Source: CBDUBU01 sp965365465
GTDB taxonomy: Bacteria > Bacteroidota > Rhodothermia > Rhodothermales > DASSAV01
NCBI GenBank assembly: GCA_965365465.1
Contig: CBDUBU010000137.1
Location: 1-10,529, forward strand
Length of the DNA stretch: 10,529 nucleotides
Direction: 5' to 3'
The position numbers were made by a program, and so were the translations under genes. This document shows, piece after piece, positions 6,195 through 10,529 of the stretch. Every line of letters begins with the position of its first letter. Within the stretch, counting starts at the first letter, position 1. The notes beneath the pieces were generated by a model. It did not search any database and was not told the DNA's origin. It was given only the letters and a program-made list of their open reading frames with translations.

Positions 6195-7391
6195 ATGGCC
6201 AGCGAAACGGATAAGAAGAAAGTGAAGAAGCCTAGCCCGACCGCTCAAGGCAAAGAAACTGCCGCCGACGTGGAGGCAGAAAAGCAGAATGCGGATGTGA
6301 AGCGCAAGGAGGAGTCGAACGGTCAGGCCGTCAGGATTCCTGAAAACATAAAGGTCGAAGTTTCCTTTAAGACTTACCAGGCTGAAAGCTACGACCATCA
6401 GGAACTGGGGCTTACTGAGGATCAGTTGTTGGAGATGTACCGCAACATGTTGTTGCAGCGTCGCTTCGAGGAGCGCGCCGCGCAGATGTACGGCAAGCAG
6501 AAGATCGCAGGATTCCTCCATCTCTACATCGGTCAGGAGGCCATCTCTACCGGCAGCGCCTATGCCCTCGAAATCGGCAAGGACTCGGTCATTACTGCTT
6601 ACCGTGACCACGGCATTGCGCTGGCGCTTGGGATGGGTTCCAACGAGTGCATGGCCGAATTATTCGGTAAGATCGACGGGTGCTCCAAAGGAAAAGGCGG
6701 GTCGATGCACTTCTTCAGCGCCGAGAAAGGACTTTTCGGCGGTCATGGCATCGTTGGCGGCCACATTCCGGTCGGGGTCGGCATTGCTTTTGCCCACAAG
6801 TATCGCGAGACCGGCGGCGTATGCCTCTGCTTCTTCGGAGACGGCGCTGTCAACCAGGGATCTTTCCACGAGGCCATCAACCTGGCGGGCCTCTACGAAC
6901 TGCCGGTCATTCTCATCATCGAGAATAACCAGTATGCAATGGGCACGGCAGTTCACCGGGCGTCTGCGGAGCCTGACTTCTACAAGCAGGCGGTAGGGTA
7001 TGATCTGCCCGGCGCACTCGTCAACGGCATGGACGTTCTCAGCGTTTACAAGGCGATGAAGGAGCACGTCGAGATGGCGCGCAATGGGCAGCCTTCCCTG
7101 ATTGAGATGCGGACTTATCGCTACCGGGGTCACTCCATGAGCGATCCGGGCAAGTACCGCACCAAAGAGGAACTCGAGCGCAAGAAGAATGAAGATCCGA
7201 TCTTGCGTCTCAAAGCCTATCTGCTCGACCGCAAGCTTTCCTCAAACGAGGATCTCGATCAGATTGACGAGGAGGTCAAGGACGAGGTGATGGAATCGGT
7301 TACGTTCGCGGAGAACAGCCCGTACCCGCCGATTGAGACGATCTATCAGGATGTCTATTCGCAGAAGGATTACCCCTTCCTCACCCGGTAA
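6195..7391 (+). CDS. pdhA: Pyruvate dehydrogenase E1 component, alpha subunit
   Basis: E1 alpha forms a heterotetramer with E1 beta and carries out the thiamine-diphosphate-dependent decarboxylation of pyruvate and reductive acetylation of the E2 lipoyl arm. The conserved fold starts near residue 73 (LTEDQLLEMYRNMLLQRRFEE). IGQEA (112-116), YRDHG (136-140) and the glycine-rich GKGGSMH (166-172) follow. The thiamine-diphosphate/Mg motif runs from GDG (215-217) through IENNQYAMGT (242-251). RYRGHSMSDPGKYR (309-322) is the active-site loop that is phosphorylated in mitochondrial enzymes. These motifs fit pyruvate rather than branched-chain E1. At 398 residues it is longer than usual because of about 65 N-terminal residues rich in Lys, Glu, Asp and Ala that lie outside the known fold. 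The ATG at 6195 has only a weak purine-rich stretch upstream, as is common in this phylum. In-frame GTG codons at 6222 and 6297 are possible shorter starts. It is first in a three-gene operon, 87 bases before E1 beta. Confidence 0.95.
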   Translation: MASETDKKKVKKPSPTAQGKETAADVEAEKQNADVKRKEESNGQAVRIPENIKVEVSFKTYQAESYDHQELGLTEDQLLEMYRNMLLQRRFEERAAQMYGKQKIAGFLHLYIGQEAISTGSAYALEIGKDSVITAYRDHGIALALGMGSNECMAELFGKIDGCSKGKGGSMHFFSAEKGLFGGHGIVGGHIPVGVGIAFAHKYRETGGVCLCFFGDGAVNQGSFHEAINLAGLYELPVILIIENNQYAMGTAVHRASAEPDFYKQAVGYDLPGALVNGMDVLSVYKAMKEHVEMARNGQPSLIEMRTYRYRGHSMSDPGKYRTKEELERKKNEDPILRLKAYLLDRKLSSNEDLDQIDEEVKDEVMESVTFAENSPYPPIETIYQDVYSQKDYPFLTR

Positions 7392-7478
7392 CCTGAGCCA
7401 TGCGGCGGCGCTCCAGGGCGTCCTTGCCGCGCTGTTACAGGGTAGACAGATTAACCACTTTTCAATGTTGAGATAGAT

Positions 7479-8462
7479 ATGGCAGAATTGCAATTCCGTG
7501 AGGCGCTCCGCGAGGCGATGGTGGAGGAAATGGAGCGCGACGAAACGGTCTTTCTGATGGGAGAAGAAGTCGCGGAGTACAACGGCGCTTACAAGGTCAG
7601 CGAAGGAATGCTGGACAAGTTCGGCTCCAAGCGTGTAATCGACACGCCGATCAGCGAAAGCGGCTTTGCCGGACTTGGTGTGGGGGCGGCGCTCAATGGC
7701 CTGCGCCCGATCATTGAGTTTATGACGTTCAACTTTTCGTTCGTCGCTTTCGATCAACTCGTCAACAACGCAGCGAAGATTCGTTACATGTCTGGGGGCC
7801 AGTTCAAGATGCCCATTGTGTTCCGGGGTCCGAACGGCGCAGCCGGGCAGCTTGCCGCCACGCACAACACCTCCACTGAAGCCCTCTACGCTTATTTCCC
7901 CGGCCTTAAGGTTGTCTCTCCCTCCAACCCGGACGATGCCAAAGGTCTGTTGAAATCAGCCATCCGCGACGACGATCCGGTCATCTTTCTGGAGAGCGAG
8001 GTCATGTACGGGATGCGCGGCGAGGTTTCGGAGGAAGAGGATTATATCATCCCCATCGGCAAGGCCCGTGTAGCACGGGAGGGAGATGATGTGACCATCG
8101 TGGCGCATAGCAAGAGCTACTGGGTTGCCCTGGAAACGGCAGATCGTCTTGCTGCGGAAGGATACAACGCGGAGGTCATCGACCCGCGTACCATACGCCC
8201 CCTGGACATCGATACGATCATCCAGTCCGTAAAGAAAACGAATCGCCTCGTGGTCATCGACGAGAGCAATCCTTTTGCCAGCATATCTTCCGAGATCGCT
8301 TTCCAGATTCAGGAACGTGCGTTCGACTACCTGGATGCGCCCGTAATGCGCGTGACGGCCAAAGACGTTCCGGCCCCTTATGCCAAGAACCTGATCGAGT
8401 ATTATATGCCCCGCGCCGAGGAAGCCGTTGAGGCTTGCAAGCGTGTGCTCTATGTAAAGTAG
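7479..8462 (+). CDS. pdhB: Pyruvate dehydrogenase E1 component, beta subunit
   Basis: This 327-residue protein is the partner of E1 alpha and has the family's usual length. It contributes to the thiamine-diphosphate site and the E2-binding surface. Visible landmarks are MGEEVAEYNGAYKV (27-40), DTPISESGFAGLGVGAA (55-71) with the conserved Glu60, EFMTFNFSF (80-88), RGPNGAAGQLAATHN (116-130) with His129, and PGLKVVSPSNPDDAKGLL (141-158). DPRTIRPLD (235-243) and VPAPYAKNLIEYYMP (297-311) complete the C-terminal transketolase domain. The match to human and bacterial PDH E1 beta runs over the full length. The usual QHSQ sequence around the active-site histidine is THNT here. The gene is 87 bases after E1 alpha and 63 bases before E2, all on one strand, which fits a single transcript. 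Confidence 0.96.
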   Translation: MAELQFREALREAMVEEMERDETVFLMGEEVAEYNGAYKVSEGMLDKFGSKRVIDTPISESGFAGLGVGAALNGLRPIIEFMTFNFSFVAFDQLVNNAAKIRYMSGGQFKMPIVFRGPNGAAGQLAATHNTSTEALYAYFPGLKVVSPSNPDDAKGLLKSAIRDDDPVIFLESEVMYGMRGEVSEEEDYIIPIGKARVAREGDDVTIVAHSKSYWVALETADRLAAEGYNAEVIDPRTIRPLDIDTIIQSVKKTNRLVVIDESNPFASISSEIAFQIQERAFDYLDAPVMRVTAKDVPAPYAKNLIEYYMPRAEEAVEACKRVLYVK

Positions 8463-8525
8463 ACTTGGTCAATTAGCAGGCTGGGACCCAAACCCTATTG
8501 AACCTTTATTCTTGAAACGAAGAGA

Positions 8526-9926
8526 ATGGCTATACCAGTTGAAATGCCGAAGATGAGCGACACCATGGAGGAAGGGGTGCTCGTCGCGTGGCTGGCCGAC
8601 GAAGGAGACGAGGTCGCATCCGGCGATGTGATCGCACAGGTAGAAACGGACAAGGCGACCATGGACCTTGAAGTGTACGACGACGGGGTCCTGCTCAAGC
8701 GCGTGATTCAGGAAGGAGAAGCAGCGCCTATCGGCTCGCTCATTGCCGTGCTGGGCAAGAAAGGAGAAGATATTTCTTCGATTCTGGCAAAGTATGGGAG
8801 CAAGCAGGCTGCAGGGGGCGATGGCGCTGAAACAGCAGAGGCTGCTGTTGAGGCGGAGGAAGCGGCGGCTGAAAAGGAGGTTTCCGAGGCGCCGGGAGGC
8901 GACGGAAGCTCCACGCCGCAGCCGAAGCGCCCCGCAGCAGATTCTGAGAAGAAACAGCCTGAGCCGCTGGATTCCGGCGATGACGGCCGCGTCAAGGCTT
9001 CCCCGCTTGCGCGGCGGCTGGCGAGCGAGCATGGCATTGCCCTCTCAAAGGTAGAAGGCACCGGGCCTGAAGGCAGAATCGTGAAACGCGACATTGAGGC
9101 GATGGTGGCGAACCCCCCGGCGGCTGCCCCGGAGACGGAGGCTCCCCAACCGAAGCCGCAACCTCGGAAGGAAGAAGAGCTAGAAGAGCCGTCGAAGCCC
9201 GCCGAAGCGCCGCAGATGCAGCCGGAAGCTTCTTATGAGACCGTGCGGATCACCCAGATGCGCAAAGCCATCTCGCGCCGACTCTCCCAGAGCAAGTATA
9301 CCTCGCCCCACTTCTACCTCACTGTCGATGTGGATATGGAAGGGGCTATCGCATTCCGTACGCAATTGAACCAGCTTGCGGAATCGCAGGAACGGCCCAA
9401 GATCTCTTTTAACGACCTGATCACCAAAGCCTGCGCCGTGGCGCTCCGGCGGCATCCGCAGGTGAATGCTTCGTATCTGGAGAAGGAAGGCGAGATCCGG
9501 CGCTACAGGCAGGTGAACGTCGCTATCGCTGTCGCTATGGAAGAAGGTCTGATTACGCCGGTGATCCGGAACGCAGATCAGAAAGGCATGGGGCAGATTG
9601 CCGAAGAGACGCGGGCGCTGGCCGAACGCGCCCGCAACAAGCAGCTTCAGCCTGAAGAGTACGAAGGCTCGACCTTCACGACAAGCAACCTGGGTATGTT
9701 CGGCATCGAAACGTTTACGGCCATCATCAACCCGCCCAATGCCTGTATTCTGGCTATCGGGGCGATCCGTGATGTTCCGGTGGTGAAGGATGGGCAGGTC
9801 GTTCCCGGAAAGCGCATGAAACTCACCCTCTCCTGCGACCACCGAGTGGTAGATGGTGCGACCGGAGCGCAATTCCTCGCTACGGTGCAGCAATACCTGG
9901 AGGAGCCGATGAACCTGTTGCTCTAG
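8526..9926 (+). CDS. pdhC: Pyruvate dehydrogenase E2 component (dihydrolipoamide acetyltransferase)
   Basis: E2 is the structural core of the complex and transfers the acetyl group from lipoamide to CoA. The 466 residues show three parts. A single lipoyl domain (about 1-80) carries the lipoylated lysine K43 in ETDKATMDLE. An Ala/Pro/Glu-rich flexible linker (about 90-150) leads to a peripheral subunit-binding domain (about 156-195, VKASPLARRLASEHG...GRIVKRDIEAM) that holds E1 and/or E3. A second Pro/Glu linker (196-235) precedes the catalytic domain (about 240-466), which has RKAISRRLSQSK, PHFYLTVDVDM, SFNDLITKA and the active-site CDHRVVDG with His439 and Asp443. The start of the protein (IPVEMPKMSDTMEEG) fits the family exactly. 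The operon setting after E1 alpha and beta favours pyruvate as substrate over 2-oxoglutarate. No E3 gene follows; a terminator closes the operon 26 bases after the stop codon. Confidence 0.96.
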   Translation: MAIPVEMPKMSDTMEEGVLVAWLADEGDEVASGDVIAQVETDKATMDLEVYDDGVLLKRVIQEGEAAPIGSLIAVLGKKGEDISSILAKYGSKQAAGGDGAETAEAAVEAEEAAAEKEVSEAPGGDGSSTPQPKRPAADSEKKQPEPLDSGDDGRVKASPLARRLASEHGIALSKVEGTGPEGRIVKRDIEAMVANPPAAAPETEAPQPKPQPRKEEELEEPSKPAEAPQMQPEASYETVRITQMRKAISRRLSQSKYTSPHFYLTVDVDMEGAIAFRTQLNQLAESQERPKISFNDLITKACAVALRRHPQVNASYLEKEGEIRRYRQVNVAIAVAMEEGLITPVIRNADQKGMGQIAEETRALAERARNKQLQPEEYEGSTFTTSNLGMFGIETFTAIINPPNACILAIGAIRDVPVVKDGQVVPGKRMKLTLSCDHRVVDGATGAQFLATVQQYLEEPMNLLL

Positions 9927-9951
9927 CCGGATTCGGAAAGGAATAAGCAAA

Positions 9952-9986
9952 AAGAGCGGCGCGCCTTGAAAGGCAGCGCCGCTCTT
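9952..9986. terminator. Bidirectional terminator between pdhC and the convergent outer-membrane gene
   Basis: AAGAGCGGCGC (9952-9962) pairs perfectly with GCGCCGCTCTT (9976-9986). GCCT/AGGC extends the stem with one bulged base and a 4-base loop. On the plus strand it is followed by CTTGTTTT; on the minus strand by TTTGCTTATT after the stem's own AA/TT pairs. It lies between two converging genes (stops at 9926 and 10012), so it probably serves both. Confidence 0.87.
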
Positions 9987-10011
9987 CTTGTTTTGCACAG
10001 GCGCCGGTGAG

Positions 10012-10529
10012 TCAGAACAGCCGCGCTGCGCCGAAACCGAGGGTCAGGGCTGGTTCGTCCAGGCGGGTCGTCAGGTCGATCCGGAAAAGGCCCAGCACGC
10101 CGCTCAACGACACGCCAAGTTCATGGTGAAAGCCGCCGGAGACGTAGGCCGGAAAACGGGCGCCCCCGTAGTCGTTCTGTGAAACCCATGTGGCGGCATG
10201 GCCGCCGTGAACGATCAGGCTGTACCCGCGCCGGGCAGCGCCATAGAGACCGAGAGCTTCAAAAGGTATGGTTCGGAAATTGTGCTCCCAGAAAAGCGCG
10301 AGGTGACGGTCGCCTTCGTAGGGCCGGCCCGTGAGGGTGCGCAGGGAGCCAAAGGGACCATACGGCCCGAGACGGGCTTCTACAATGCCGTAGCGTTGGA
10401 AAGGCAGTGCGCCCGTGTGGGTGGCTGCCGACAGGCGCAGGTCCAGGGCGTTCGGCAGCAACCGGCGGCGGAAAAAGGTGGATAATCGCCAGTCGATGGA
10501 AGCCGAGTACCGCGTGAAAAATCGGGCAT
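10012..10529 (-). CDS. Outer-membrane beta-barrel protein, DUF5686-like C-terminal fragment (5' truncated)
   Basis: The minus-strand frame is open from the window edge to the TGA at 10012-10014, giving about 172 residues of the C-terminal end. A TTG at 10459-10461 could be read as a start, but coding sequence continues beyond it (FFTRYSASIDWRLSTFFRRR), so the gene begins outside the window. The fragment has alternating polar/hydrophobic strands with many aromatic and glycine residues (LALFWEHNFRTIPF, YVSGGFHHELGVSL, LFRIDLTTRL) and ends in a phenylalanine (GFGAARLF), the usual outer-membrane barrel insertion signal. The strand pattern WEHNFRTIPF...GL followed near the end by FRIDLTTRL resembles the C-terminal barrel of Bacteroidota DUF5686 proteins. 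A BamA/TamA-like (surface antigen) barrel is the main alternative. The function is unknown. Convergent to pdhC and without evident connection to it. Confidence 0.72.
   Translation of the reverse strand, partial: ARFFTRYSASIDWRLSTFFRRRLLPNALDLRLSAATHTGALPFQRYGIVEARLGPYGPFGSLRTLTGRPYEGDRHLALFWEHNFRTIPFEALGLYGAARRGYSLIVHGGHAATWVSQNDYGGARFPAYVSGGFHHELGVSLSGVLGLFRIDLTTRLDEPALTLGFGAARLF

Noticed and set aside
7402..7430. Possible attenuator between pdhA and pdhB
   Set aside because: Only a 5-bp GC stem (GCGGC/GCCGC) with a long loop can be drawn, and no T-tract follows. It is too weak to call.
9180..9998. 272-codon minus-strand frame
   Set aside because: It is antisense to the E2 catalytic domain and crosses the terminator stem at 9952-9986.
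1..10529. CRISPR array, transposase, phage genes, tRNA or rRNA, toxin-antitoxin or defence genes
   Set aside because: I looked on both strands and saw no direct-repeat/spacer pattern, no terminal inverted repeats with a transposase, no cloverleaf and no relevant protein motifs.

Overview
This window looks like a chromosomal segment of a moderately GC-rich member of the Rhodothermota/Bacteroidota lineage (Rhodothermales-like). The evidence is a secreted protein ending in a type IX secretion (T9SS, Por) sorting domain with the NYPNPFNPST signature, a C-terminal fragment of an outer-membrane beta-barrel resembling the Bacteroidota DUF5686 family, and start sites without strong Shine-Dalgarno sequences. 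This assignment is inferred from protein style. No rRNA or other marker gene is present.

Layout. Bases 1-3071 (+) hold the 3' part of a very large surface or secreted protein whose start lies outside the window. It is followed by a strong hairpin terminator at 3107-3141. A 484-base stretch without a convincing gene follows and carries a second strong hairpin (3380-3417), which best serves the minus-strand genes. On the minus strand are NADP-dependent isocitrate dehydrogenase (icd, 3626-4870) and, upstream of it, a GT2 polyprenol-phosphate mannosyltransferase-like enzyme (4937-5695). A roughly 500-base divergent intergenic region (5696-6194) separates these from a plus-strand pyruvate dehydrogenase cluster: E1 alpha (6195-7391), E1 beta (7479-8462) and E2 (8526-9926). 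This cluster ends at a bidirectional terminator (9952-9986), shared with a convergent outer-membrane protein gene (10012-10529, cut by the window end).

How the genes fit together. E1 alpha and E1 beta form the thiamine-diphosphate-dependent decarboxylase. E2 carries the lipoyl arm and makes acetyl-CoA. The E3 (dihydrolipoamide dehydrogenase) gene needed to reoxidise the lipoyl group is not in the window. Isocitrate dehydrogenase acts downstream in the TCA cycle, so the centre of the window is central carbon metabolism, flanked by cell-envelope genes.

I see no phage, transposon, CRISPR, toxin-antitoxin or defence cluster, and nothing that amounts to a new biological system. The points most worth a second look are a 13-bp GC-rich perfect hairpin in the leader of the pyruvate dehydrogenase operon, a roughly 65-residue charged N-terminal extension on E1 alpha, the modular repeat-bearing T9SS protein, and the gene-free stretch between two terminators.
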